A DNA stretch of 64,000 nucleotides, taken from contig CM072811.1 of the NCBI GenBank assembly GCA_037013495.1, forward strand, positions 17,428,659 to 17,492,658, in the 5' to 3' direction. The stretch is from Hippophae tibetana. Lineage: Eukaryota; Streptophyta; Magnoliopsida; Rosales; Elaeagnaceae. The notes below the pieces were generated by a model. It had not been told where the DNA came from. It did not search any database and worked only from the letters and a program-made list of their open reading frames with translations. The stretch's first letter is position 1. Each line of letters opens with the position of its first letter. Below are positions 11,208 through 23,160 of the stretch, one piece after another. Made by a program: the position numbers and the translations under genes.

Positions 11208-14200
11208 AGAAATAAGGTTTTTAAATTATTTATCAAATTTTTAAAAAAAATTGTGTTGTAATTAATTGTGATTTTTTTTATTTTAAGTTAAAAAAACAAA
11301 AAATATATATATTAAATGGAAAATTTATGTTCATGAATAGTAACCATTCATTAATAATAATAAAAATAATATTAAAAAAATTTTGCTACTCATTAATAGT
11401 TAAAAAACTTTAAAAATAAATAACTATTTTTTCATTTAAGAACAAACTTACCCTTCATAAATAGTAAAACAAAACCAAAACAAATTACAAATTTCAAATT
11501 TCATAAAACAAACATAATTATTATTAATTATTATTATTTTTAAATAAACAAACCAAAAAAAATAAGTAAATAAATAAATAAAAAAATTTGTTCGTTATTA
11601 GTTAAAAAAATCATAGCGTCAATAGTAAAATAATTTTGAAATTTAAGTAAAAAAAACTTTAATAAATTTTAAATAAAAATAATAATAAATTAAAAATAAA
11701 GAATAAAATAAATTGTTTTTAATTATTTTATTTTAAAAAAACATAAAAATAAATAAAACAAATTAAAACTTTATTTTATTTAAATAAATAAATAAAGAAA
11801 TAACAAATTATGAAAAAATAAAATTAAAAAAAATTAAAATTTAATTTTTAATTTTCATTTAATTTTAAGTTTTTTTTACATTTCTTTATTTTTTTATTTT
11901 AAATCTTAATTTCAATTTTGTTTTTAAAATAAATTAATAAAAATTAAAAAAAAAAAATTTCAAAAACAAAAAAAAAATTTCAATTTTATTTAATTTTTTT
12001 TCTTTTACCTTTTCAATTGTTTTTATTTTTGGTTGAATTTTTATTTTTATTTATTTTTCGTTTTATTTTTTTTATTTTTTTTCCTTTAACTCTTTTTTTA
12101 TCTTGATTTTCATTTAACTTAATTAAGTTCGGTTTTTATTAACTTAATTAAGTTAGATTTTCGTTAACTTAAATAACTTACATTTTTGTTAACTCAATTA
12201 ACTTATATTTTTACTTAATTAACTTAATTTTAATAACATGAAAAATAAAGATCTAATTAAGGTAGTTTTGTTTAGGAGACTAGTTCTTGTAAGCTTTTGT
12301 GACACTAGTCTTTCCTACGAACGTTGTTCTGTCTAGGAGGATGGGTTTTAAAGAACATTTGCACTACCATTCTTTCCTGGGAGTACTCTTGGTCAATACT
12401 GATTATGTTATTTTAACTTAGATATTATACTTAAAAAAAAGAAACAAAAATTCTGAAACTATCTTCAAAATTTTAACGTTTTAATTACAATCTAAGGAGT
12501 TAGTTGTTTGTTAATTCTAGGTACAACTATGTTTTGATCCCCTAATTATTTGATTTGCACCTAGACGTGGATTATCTAAAACCCACAAGCATGTCTCTAG
12601 TTTTAAGTATAGAAAAATTTGAAAATCCATAGGGCATGATTGAAAAAGTATAGGTAGGTAACCTTGTCTTACCTGTAGGTTTGATTGACTCAATGATGGG
12701 GGGACATTGAGTTTACTTAAAATGAAATCTCCAAGTTACATCTTGCTAAGACGTTAAACTAAGCGTTGGATGGGAGGCAACCCATCATTTTAGGTAATTT
12801 TCTTTTATTTCTTTTATTTATTTAATTTCTATTATTTATTTTAGTTTAATTACATGTGAATAGTTTTAAAATTGTAAAACTAAAAATATTTGTAGAGATG
12901 TTAAAAGTTCCCAACAATATGTCTGTGTGCATTTTAATGAACATGATGGATGCGTCTGCATTTCTCCTTTACTACTTACACATTCTCAAGAAATAGGTAA
13001 TATCTCTTCTCTTTTTCCTTTATCTTTAATTTATAGTTGTTACATTAAGGACAATGTAAGTTCTAGGTTGGGGGTTGTGAAAAGTTACCATGCTTAATTT
13101 CAAAAAATAAAAAAATTTAGCAATTTAAAAAAATAAAAATAAAATAATAATTTTTTTATGTTCACATTTTCATTTCGTTTATGTTTGGATTTATTTTCTT
13201 TGTGTGATTTAGTAATTTTTGTAATTTTAGAATTAGTTTTAAAAACAATTCTCACAAAAAAATATCATTTTTTAAAATCAAATTTAAGTAAATAGCTAAG
13301 TCTTTTATACTGTTAGATTAATTTTTAAAAACATATCATGAAATTTGTTTTTAATTTGTTTTTGGTAATTAGTTATTTTTTGTCATAACTAGTATTTCTT
13401 GATAAGATGTGAAAATTATATTAAACCCAAAATCGGTGTTTATGAATTTTTTTTAGTGGAGACTACCTTTGTGAGATATAATTTGAGCCTCATTTCCTTT
13501 ATTTAGAGTGAAATATATATTTTTTCTACTCCAAACACATTTCTAATTTTTTCAAATTTTTAGATGATCTCTGTAGGTATTAGCATTGAATGTATGAATT
13601 TTTTCTCATCTTAATAAAGTGTCGTATGTTTTTTATTATTATTTTTGCTTAGATTAAATGATTTAAGTAGAAATCGATAGTATATGCTTTTATCTTATTC
13701 GTACATGATTGTTACAAAAAAAGACATATATGTGGTGACATAAACCAAAATCAAACAGAAAAGCCACAAAATAAACCACTCACCAAAATCTTACAAAATG
13801 TACAATCTATACATGGGTTGACTCTCTAAAAAATATATATATTGAAAAAAAGCTTCAGAAAAATTAGAAAGATAAAGAATATATAGTATAATCTATATAC
13901 TATGACCCACATTGCCTACAAAGTTGTGAGTAAATGCTAATTACAAAAGAAAGATATAGGAAGTAATTTCCTAAAAAGTCATTGCATTTTCTTCATTTGT
14001 AAAATGCATATATCTTGAAATATTTTCTTAATGAGTTTGATTTATGCATGAAAATAATTTTTATATATGATATCTTTATAATTTATTCATTTGATTAATT
14101 TCATGAGATCAACGTCAAAATAACATTTAAGCCTTTTTTCTTTATACATATGCGAACATATTAGTTCATTTCTATACATAAATTTTTTCGCATATAAATT

Positions 14201-14755
14201 AGTATGAGTGTTTGAACCCATATAATTCAGTGTTTTGAGATTATTGACTAGTGAGGAATAGAGTCGAAGCGAGTTTGGATTTCAGACACGAAAATTGGGT
14301 GAAATTAAATTGATATATTCTTTATATGAAATATGAAAATGATTTTCGACTAATTATAAATCATGATTGTTTAAAGAAGATTGAAATAACTTATGCTTTA
14401 GATTTTAATTATGATCTTAAAAGAGATTAAAAAGTATGAGACATTTTTGTTTTATGTTTCATGTTGTTATTTTATTCTTAAAAGTTAATTTTTGATTTTG
14501 TTGTAATTTTAGTTTCTAAGTTATTGTTTTTACTATTTTTTTAACTTTTACATTTAGTTCAATGTTTGTGGGTATCATTACTAAAAACCCTCATGAGATT
14601 CAAAATCATCCACTAGGATAACCTAGGGGTTTAAAGGCTTGTTGCATACATTAAATGCAACCGTGTCAATCCACGAAAGTGATTTAGGATAGTTTAATTT
14701 TTAGTTTTTATCACTTCTCTTGCTAAGGGACTAGCAAGAAGCTCGTTGGAGGTTG
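11208..14755. other. Non-coding interior of the nested LTR element
   Basis: About 3.5 kb without a coding frame. 11280-12110 is almost pure A/T with long A and T runs. 12112-12235 is an array of near-palindromic AACTTAATTAAGTT-like units. 12640-12800 holds GTCTTACCTGTAGGTTTGATTG and GGGAGGCAACCC, motifs I link with Athila/Tat leader or trailer regions. 14580-14755 leads into the right LTR with GGGACTAGCAAGAAGC and the purine run GGAGGTTG. Confidence 0.55.
12112..12235. repeat. Tandem near-palindromic AACTTAATTAAGTT units
   Basis: Four to five copies of a unit of about 30 bp, built from TTAACTTAATTAAGTT with a variable T-rich linker. Each unit is nearly self-complementary, so the array could fold into several small hairpins. 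It sits in the interior of the nested LTR element. Confidence 0.65.
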
Positions 14756-15982
14756 TGACGAGTGCTCAAAAAGTACTAACATTACAATGATTTTGTGCAC
14801 GTTAATTGATTATATATATATATATTTATATGATTTTATCATATATTTATATAAATCTATCTTTTCATAATCAAGGGTATTTTATTGTTTTTCAGGTATT
14901 TTTGCTTTAAAAAGTAACTTAAAGACTCAAATAAAAATATTTGAGGCAATACATCACAAATATATTTATAAAATAAATGAGAAAAAGTCAACAAATATGG
15001 AAAAATTGGATACAATGGTGAAAAATGTCAAAAAGAGGGAAATGACACACGCAGCCGCCCAACCGTGCCGACCAATGTGAGTAGTTCGCCCAGCAGTGCC
15101 AGACAACATGCGTAACACACCCAACAATGCTAGCTAACACGCACACATCGCCAGTCCGCGCGTGTTCCTACTCCATTCCGTGCACATCGCATGCCCATCT
15201 GCTCCATTCCGAGCACCCCGCATGCCTATCTGCGCCCAGTTCGTGCACGCCGCTGCGCCCATCTATCCCATCCGCACGCGCCGATGTGCCAGTTTCCCCA
15301 CACCACCATGACGTTAGTAATGATGTCATCATTCACTACTCTGCATTTCCTCCATTTTTAATCATTTTCCACCCACTTTTTCTTCCTCTTCTCACCTATA
15401 AATACCTTTATTCTCTTCACCTCAAAAAACATTTTTTCTCTCTTTCTTTCTCTCCATTTCTTAGTTTTTAGTTTTTTCTTAGTTTTTAGTTTTAAAGTTT
15501 TTCTTTTTTTGAGAAGAACTAATTATATATGTTTTTGTAATTTAATAGCTTTTTGATTCAATAAATGAAAATGCAAAGGTGGTATTAATATAAAAAAGAG
15601 AGAATCAATAAATATCAATTTATATCTTTAATAACCTAAATAATATGAGCAAACATAATTAACTTAGTTATTATATCCATAAATACTCTACTATTATAAA
15701 TGATAAAATTTTCATAAATGTTTATTAAATCTGTATCTATGTTTATTTTTATGTTATTAGATTAAAAACACAAAACCCCAAAATATCGTGACAGGATGTT
15801 TAGGATTTAATTTCATTTTAAAAAGTTTGAATAATAAATTAAAAACCACATACATTCTTTCCTTAGATTGATCTTGGGTGTATACTTATCATTTTCTATG
15901 AAATTATTTGTGCACTTGCGAGAGTTTTATAAATATAAAACCAAAGTATTGGTAGAATCAACGATGCTGGTTTTGCTCATCA
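14756..15982 (+). repeat. Right LTR of the nested element
   Basis: It starts TGACGAGTGCTCAAAAAG and ends TTTTGCTCATCA, so it keeps the terminal inverted pair TGAYGAG/CTCATCA. It carries the GC-rich block at 15050-15310, a TATA-like CCTATAAATACC near 15396, and the same end segment as the left LTR. About 0.7 kb present in the left LTR is missing at 15575. The 1762-bp solo LTR at 29588-31349 is the same family in the opposite orientation. Confidence 0.82.
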
Positions 15983-17190
15983 ACACCCTAGGATTGAACC
16001 CCAAGTATGGAAAGACTTCGTGGATTATAGACGTACGTATGAATTTCAAATCATTAGGGAATAACATCAGAATATACAAATGTAAAATATTATTCCTAAC
16101 TGTACTGGGAGATTATCAAATCTTGAAGTTAAACAAAAAATAGTATTATTAAGTTATTAATTTATAAATATTTTTATATTTATTTTCCTCAAATTTAAGT
16201 TGATGTCATGGTTAATAAATTTATTTAATTTATGTAGGAAGCTGAATTGGGTAGATTTTTTACCAGATTTGAATTTTATATAGAAACAAAGACACCTAAA
16301 ATGAAGATGTCAAGATTGATGACTAATTGAGGAGAAGAATAAATTAAAAAGTTGGTTAGTATTTAACTTGATGTAAAGTCCTTATGGTTTTTGCATATTA
16401 ATGTAATAATATATTATATGTTTTTTTGCTCTATTATTTGTATAGAGTTGTTCAAGAACAAATAGCCAGGGGTGAAATAATCAAACCGCCAGGGAGAGAC
16501 GTAATATATCATGCATTTGGATACGAGTATCCTGGTCATGTTAGGTGAGGAAACCAATATGATAGCTATATGAATTTTTTTAATATTCCAAAACAAAAGC
16601 CTCAGATGGTTAATAAGGAGAAGTATTGTAAAATTGAAGAAGAATTTAGCTCCTTTAAGGCCTCAGTGTTAAGTGAGATTGCGACTTTAAAGGAACATCA
16701 ATCACAACACATGTCAGGTATGACACCATACTACAATCAAGGCATGCCTTATTGGCCAGGCATGCAATCATTTATGCTAGGCATGCCACTATCCATGCAG
16801 TCATGCCACCACCCATGCAATCTCATGGCGCCCAACCTATATCCTCAATGAGATATAATCATCCTATTGGTTCTCCCTTTATGCCAAGAATGCAAATGCA
16901 ATCAGGTAGTGGTTCAATATCTCCAATGCAATCTATGAAATCTTACCATCCATCACATGCTGAATGTTTTTATGAGAATTTCCTTCCAATAGCTACCCCA
17001 CATATGAGTCCTCCTCCATTTGATGAATCAATTATGGTAAGAATTAAAGCTTATATAGATAGTCTATTATTTATATATTTTATTATATATTTTTATTTTT
17101 TATATATAATGCTTAAATTCTTTACAGAATATGAAATGTTTGTTGAAACATTCATCATCTACGAATTATGTTGCTATTGGAATGGTACAA
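15983..17190 (+). pseudogene. CACTA Transposase_24-like protein remnant (En/Spm TNPA-type)
   Basis: To the right of the nested LTR the sequence reads, in shifting frames, WKDFVDYR near 16010, then TGRLSNLEV, ETKTPKM near 16290, and VVQEQIARGEIIKPPGRDVI at 16446-16500 followed by YHAFGYEYPGHVR. The GRDV...G...PGHVR pattern is the hallmark of the plant En/Spm Transposase_24-like protein. Next comes a coiled-coil-like stretch (KIEEEFSSFKASVLSEIATL, 16640-16700) and a Met/Gln/Pro-rich repeat region (16710-16930, many MPxxM and MQS units). The gene is broken by stops and introns or frameshifts. Confidence 0.75.
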
Positions 17191-18770
17191 TAATTGAGCG
17201 ATGATCGAATGATTAATAATCAATATTTGCCAAATTATTGGAGAATAGTAATTAATCAATCATTGCTTCATGATTGTCCACTACATGTGCCTTATGATGA
17301 TACCATAGTCCAAGAAGTGGTTCGACATTATGTGGCTTGTCCGTCAAGTCAAGTTGTGATAAATTTTGACATAGTACTATTTTTTTACTACTTCTATTAT
17401 ATTATTATTCTTTTATTATTACTAACATATATAATACCTATTCTTTAATCTATTATACCAGAATTAGTAAGTATGACACATTTAAGAGATACAAAGCTAG
17501 TATATCATGGTAAATCTATGTCTAGTGAGAAATCATCGCACACTAAGTTATTCAAAAAGAGCCATGGAAAAAGTACAGTTTATGAATATGCTATAAACTT
17601 CATCAGAAATCTTGGCTCTTTGATTACTATTGTTGTGAGCAAGACTAGTATAAATGATGGATGGGTTGTGCCACTTCCTAGAGAAATTTCTGGCATAGGC
17701 ATTTGGCAAACATATATATCAATCAAGTACATATTGCAACTATTTGAATTTCAAATGATTGATTTAAGTATAATTCAAATGTGGACAATATGAGTCCTCA
17801 GTCAGTTAATAACTTTCATTTATGTAGAACATATAATTATATTTATATTATCTAATTATTTATATATATTTCTTTTATATAAAGCATGTTATAATCGACT
17901 ACAAGCTAATCACTTATCACATTCAGCAATGTTATATGATTCATCATTTGTCAATCAATATCAAGAGAATGATGTTAGCATCAGAGTTAAACAAATATGT
18001 GATAGGGCATTAACACTTAACATAAATTAGAAGTTGATAATTCCTTGGCCACTAAAGTTTGAACAAGGCCAAGATCATTATATGTTTATAATCCTTTATC
18101 TATATGGAAATTATGTTTGGTATTGTGACTCAGCTTCCATAGAATTGAGTAAAGATACAAAAGTAGTTGTTGAAATGTAAGAGTTATAGCTAGCTATTTT
18201 TCTTCTATTATTCTTTGTATTATTTAATAAAAGACTAACCGTTTTAAACTATGATAGAGCATGGAAGCTGTGGAACAAGAGTAGGGACATTTCCCTTAAA
18301 AAATCTCATAAGCTTATATGGGACAAAGTTATGGTATGTACAGACGAATATTAATAATTTAATTAATTTTACTATTGAATAATAAAGATGTTCGAATATG
18401 AGAAATCATGTACACTTTTTTTGTGTAGGTTCCACAAAAGAAATGATAGAGTCATATGTAGTTACTATGTCATTAAGTTTATAAGCAAAATCTTCACAAA
18501 TATCAATATTTCAATTAAAGATGTGGTAATCTCTTTTACTAATATACCTTTTTAACATATATGAGTTATGTTTTGTGAATTCATGATATTACATTCTTAT
18601 TTTGAATTTAATTACATGTAGTTCTTTGGTTGGAACAAGTCAGGCTATGATATGCAAATTTTTGATGATTTATGAAAAGAATGGGTAGAACACATGGTTC
18701 AAATTATAACATCACAAGAAGAATCAAGAGAAGAATTTGATGATCTTGAATAGCATAGGATAACACCATG
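17191..18770 (+). pseudogene. Ulp1-like (C48) cysteine protease remnant of the CACTA element
   Basis: The N-terminal part (17260-17350) reads CPLHVPYDDTIVQEV, like the domain that precedes Ulp1 in plant transposon proteins. From about 18030 the frame reads IIPWPLKFEQGQDHYMFIIL and WYCDSASIEL. It resumes after likely introns with AWKLWNKSRDISLKKSHKLI (18257-18316) and DRVICSYYVIKF (18445-18480). The His of DHY, the Asp of CDS and the Cys of ICSYYV sit where the Ulp1 His-Asp-Cys triad is expected. Such proteases are commonly carried by plant CACTA and Mutator elements and would cut SUMO-like conjugates. Several stops show it is dead. Confidence 0.72.
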
Positions 18771-19260
18771 ATAATTATTATAATGCTTTAATTTCTTTAT
18801 TACTGTGTCTTTAAAGTTTGGGCTTGTTTGATGGATGTTTATGTGCTTATGTATTTAGAGAAATGAATTGTTGTATAGACCTATTTTTCTATCCAAACTA
18901 CATCTCATCTCTCTTGCCTAGTTCCCTAGTCACTATAAATGGGACATTGCTGGTGAATCTAAGCAAACCAAGCTTCCTCTACTTGAAATAAAGTAGGAAT
19001 TCAATATCACAAAATCTATGACAAAAGAGGCGACATTATTTTATTTGTAATTTAAGTTAAATATATACATATATATATATATGTATGTATTGTATATAAC
19101 TTATTTTTTTGTAATAAATTTAATTGTCAAGTAATTAATTAATATTTATTTTTCAATTATTTGTAGTATTTAAAAACTCTTTTAAATAGATTTGGGTTTT
19201 TTTTATATTATTACGTGATCGAATATAAGTTGTGAGGATAACAGAAAATGAGTAAAATAT
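18771..19260. other. CACTA right non-coding region
   Basis: AT-rich sequence between the protease remnant and the subterminal repeats, with a (TA)n run near 19060-19090. No coding frame is recognised. Confidence 0.45.
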
Positions 19261-19407
19261 GTAAAACAAAATACAGAATTTAAAGTCGATTTATGCACTG
19301 AACTGACTTTAAATTATAATTTAAATGGTAAGTCTCCTATTTTTAAGTTGGTTCATCTAACCGACTTTAAATAAATTTTAAGTTAAAAGCTCCATTTTGG
19401 CATAGTG
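19261..19407. repeat. CACTA subterminal repeats and right terminus
   Basis: Related motifs AAAGTCGATTTATGCACTGA, ACTGACTTTAAATTATAA, AAGTTGGTTCATCTAACCGA and CCGACTTTAAATA occur within 110 bp in both orientations. They are followed by TTTTGGCATAGTG at the end. Clusters of short direct and inverted repeats next to a terminal CACTA are where the TNPA-type protein binds in this superfamily. Confidence 0.7.
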
Positions 19408-20576
19408 ACTACAAAAATATGTGAAAAAATAACATAGCTTGGAATCTTAATCTCTCAATTTTTTAAGCATGTTAATCGCAAAAACTCACCCCAAAATAAT
19501 TACCAACTAACTATATAAACAATTGAATCTAACCTAGCATACATTTATATCTCAAATAAACTACACACCATATAATATTTAATCTAATCACACTCTCATG
19601 TAAATTAGATTTCATACTATTAATCAAGTTCATCAATTATAGATCAAATACATAAAAATCATATATCTTTGCTAAACACTTTGCATATTATTTAATCATG
19701 ACAAACAATTAAATAATTCACTCAAATCTATTTAATTATCTCTATAGCTCAATTGTTGGTCATATAATTAATAGTTTAAAAATTGAATTAAATAATATAA
19801 TTGAATTTCAATTATAATTGGGATAAAATATTATATCAATACATGAAGAAAATTAGGTTCATAAGACCTTTAAATTAATAAATTAGCTAGACATAATTAA
19901 GTTTGTAAAACTTAGATTTTTCATAAAGAAATACATAAAAACTAATAAAAAAAGAGAAAAATAGATACAATCAATCTCTTGATTTGTAGCACTAATTTTC
20001 TCTTAAATTCTTCACAAAATTGTGTCTTCTTTAATCTTCTCTTGAACTTTTTCTCTCTTTTTCTCTTCTTGACAACTACTGTAGGGTTTTGTGATTCTTA
20101 ATTGTGCTTGATTTATGCCTCATTAGGATTAATTAATATAAAAATGACTTAATATGGCCATTGGATCAAACCCTAAAAGATCCAAGGATTGAGATTAAAA
20201 ATGGGAGATAAGGATCATCAGCTAAATCTAACCTGAAATCTACGCATGTGGTGACCATATTTTTACGTGCCACGACCATGCCTTCTCTGATTTCCAATCA
20301 CTATACGCACGTCGTAGTGCCATTTCTCACCCTTTGTGGTATGGTCCTCATTGATTTTTGCATCTTCTCTATGCAAATCGAGACACCATTTTATTCCCCG
20401 CCACAACTTGAGCTGCTTTTCCTTGTTTTTAACTTATTTTCCTACCTTTTGCCGCCGTTCCACCTACATTGACATAATTCAACACAAATTAATTTTTTTT
20501 CATGATATTTATCACTTAACATGACAAATAATTGATTCAAAAGTAGCTAAATAACTTTACTTTTGTAAAGTTATCA
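19408..20576 (-). repeat. 3' LTR of the Athila-like element (truncated)
   Basis: Matches 27660-28731. Shared landmarks include CTAACCTAGCATRCAT, CATCAATTATAGATCAAA, GTAGCACTAATYTTCTCTTA and GTAGGGTTTTGTGATTCTTA. On the minus strand it begins TGATAACTTTAC at 20576. The part equivalent to 27476-27659 is missing at the left, where the CACTA terminus begins. Confidence 0.85.
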
Positions 20577-22010
20577 CATCCTTAAATTTAACTCTTTGCT
20601 TTCCATCAAGAAAAAAACAAATCTATTTAACTAAAATGATATGGGCAACACATTCATAATTATCTATATATATGTTAGCGAAAATTATCCCCATCAAAAG
20701 TTGTACAATTCTATGACAATGAGATTCATATATCTATCAATCAACATTCTATTAATACAAGGATATACAAGGGTTTTGATGAATTGATTCGTACTTGTGT
20801 TGCACATGATGTCATCCAATACACTCATAAAATCAACTTATATTAGTATGTTAATCAACTAAGTCTTAAAACAAGTTTCATAAGTTTATTTTCACACCCC
20901 TCTTAACTAATTTAAATATGCATTTAGCTAAATCTCAAAAAAGCTTTACGTGCTTGTAATGTAAGGCTTAGACCAGGGTAGATAAATAGAGATATTTAGG
21001 CTTTTTCACACCTTAGCTTTCCTTTTCATCATGTAATGTTTAACTATAATTGAGCTTTCACTTGATGTTCTAGTGCACCTTATCTTATCATTCTTTTCAT
21101 TCTTTTATTCCACATTTTTTTTATAACTTCACAATACCCCAAACTTATCTTTGGTTTTATTCTTTTTATTTAGAGTGGTACTTGTGTTGTGAATTTTTTT
21201 TAAATAGGATGCATTAGATTTAACCTCACTCTATAGCATAATACATGATTGGGTTTTTCATTCAAGTTAAAAGTGAAAGGGTAAAGTTAATGATGATTTA
21301 TTAGGCTTAATATGTGTCTTAAAGATATGAATGGTTCTTAGTTAGACTGAAAAAGGTGATCAAAGATATAAATAATGGTTAGCTTGAAAGAATCAAGCAA
21401 TCCAATTAAAGCCTAAATCAATTCTCATGCTAAAACTATTTAGGATTTCCTTTCAAATGATGATCAAATGGATTCTAAAACATGGTAGGTCTCATCAACT
21501 TGCATAACTCATCCCAAATTTTCTCCCAATTAGAACACCAAAATCAATCATGATTATATGCATAAAATTTGAATCAATCTAATCAAAACTTTCAAGCACA
21601 TCACATGATTAATGTAAGTATCTTAAGGAGTGTGTTAACTTCCATATCCTAGTCATAATAACCAATTCTATCATTGGATTCATATATTTCAAATCAAATA
21701 TGCATGCATATGGTTTCCATGTACTCATCAATTTCTACCCAAATTATGATTAAAAACATCATGGAAAGGAAAAGCATCCTATAAAAAAAGAAAACGCATA
21801 GTAAACACTAGAGTAGAGAAAGAAGCCCCCCACACTTAAATTGCACAATATCCTCAATGCACACATATGAATATAAAAAAGTGAAAGGAAAGAAACTCCC
21901 TCACCCTTGACACACCACATATGTTGCTAAAATTGCTCAATCTTATTATGCCATTGCTCTCCATATATATTCACTTACAAAATAAAAAATAAGTAAAATA
22001 ACGTTGGTAA
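20577..22010 (-). other. Athila interior between integrase and 3' LTR
   Basis: About 1.4 kb with no clear frame. An envelope-like ORF is sometimes present here in Athila elements, but I cannot see one. There is a C-rich run GCCCCCCACACTTAAATTGC near 21823, the inverse of the usual gypsy polypurine neighbourhood. Confidence 0.5.
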
Positions 22011-23160
22011 TTAGTCTTCACAATAATGCTTCACTTTGTGTCCATCAACCATGAACTGTTCTTTATTTTTGTTCTCTAATTCAATGGCTCCATGGTTGGT
22101 TAACTTAGTGATGATGAATGGACCTGACCATCTACTCTCGAGTTTTCCCAAAAATGAATTGACTCTTAAGTTGTATAGTAATACTTTTAGTTCTGATGTA
22201 AAAGTACTATACACAATTCTCTTGTCATGCCATCTTTTTTTGTTTTGATTTGTAAAGCTTGGAATTCTCATAAGCACTCTATCATAGCTCATTTGATTCA
22301 TATATTTGCAACATTCTTTTCTCACCAGTTTCATCCATGGACATATTTGAATTTTTCAATGCCTAATATGATTTGTGCTCTAATTCCACCAATAGGTGAC
22401 ATGTTTTTCCATAGACTAGCTTATATAGAGTGGTATCAATTGGTGTTTTAAATTCATCTCAGTACACCCATAAAGCATCATCTAACTTAGATGCCTAATC
22501 TAATCAAGAATTATTCATTATTTTCTCCAAAATTCTTTTCACCTCTCTTTTGGACACCTTCACTTGCCCGCTTGTCTGGGGATGCTAGGAGGTAAACACC
22601 TTATGCCTAATATTATACTTAGATAATAAAGAATTAAAATCTCTATTGTAAAAGTGACTACCTCTATCACTAACAATGATCGTAGGAATTTCAAATGTAG
22701 TGAAAATATTTTTCTTTAGAAATTTCATGGAAACTTTGACATCACATTTATTACTAGCTATGCATTCTACCCACTTTTACATATAATAAATACTTACTAG
22801 TATGTATTGGTTACCAAAGGATGAAGAAAATTATCCTATAAAATCAATGCCTCCAACATCAAACAATTTTACTTCAAGTATGTTGTTCAGGGACATCTCA
22901 TCTCTTTTAGAAATATTACATATTCTTTGACATCTATCACATGTTTTTACATAAAGGTAGGCATATATTAGCAATTTAGGCCAAAAGTAACCAGATTGAA
23001 GTACATTAGCTATTTTTGTACTTTTAAAATGGGCTTTATAGTATGAGTTGTGAAAATGGCCAAGAATACTTCCAACTTCATCATAAGGGATACACCTTTT
23101 TAAAATACTATCACTATATTCTTTATAAAGGTAAGGGTTATCATAAAAGTACTATTTAAC
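22011..23160 (-). pseudogene. Athila-like integrase remnant
   Basis: The frame at 22011-22334 ends the polyprotein: KKRWHDKRI, KVLLYNLRVNSFLGKLESRW and SGPFIITKL are the typical gypsy integrase C-terminus. Further upstream on the minus strand (22500-23100) are broken pieces of the catalytic core and zinc-finger region, including a WVECIA-like segment near 22760. Many stops interrupt it. Confidence 0.8.

Larger units (their letters stand above)
9645..15982 (+). mobile_element. Non-coding LTR retrotransposon (tRNA-Asp primed), nested in the CACTA element
   Basis: Two related LTRs flank an interior with no coding capacity. The left LTR (9645-11180) lacks its first several hundred bases. The right LTR (14756-15982) has both ends but has lost about 0.7 kb internally. 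Just inside the left LTR is a degenerate tRNA-Asp primer site, and just before the right LTR is the GAGGTTG purine run. The interior has AT-rich DNA and a GGGAGGCAACCCATC motif near 12770 that I associate with Athila/Tat-type elements. No gag or pol is visible, so it resembles a large non-autonomous derivative. CACTA sequence lies on both sides (DUF4216 left, Transposase_24-like right), which makes it a later insertion. I found no clear 5-bp target duplication because the left LTR is truncated. Confidence 0.8.
5008..19407 (+). mobile_element. CACTA (En/Spm) DNA transposon, degenerate, with nested LTR element
   Basis: Decayed plant CACTA element. Its coding remnants run in order on the plus strand: transposase-associated domain, TNP2-type transposase with DUF4218-like C-terminus, DUF4216, a Transposase_24-like segment and an Ulp1-like cysteine protease. 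The right end is fairly convincing: GCATAGTG at 19400-19407 is the inverse of CACTATGC, and it is preceded by subterminal repeats of the AACCGACTTTAAA type. The left end is tentative: CACTACACATGGG at 5008, with CAACCGACGTT shortly inside. The 3-bp flanks (ATA and ACT) do not match as a target duplication, so one or both ends may be wrong. An LTR element occupies 9645-15982 inside it. Confidence 0.72.

Noticed and set aside
15127..15471. 114-codon open frame
   Set aside because: Same LTR block as above, with no family resemblance and not preserved in the sister LTRs.
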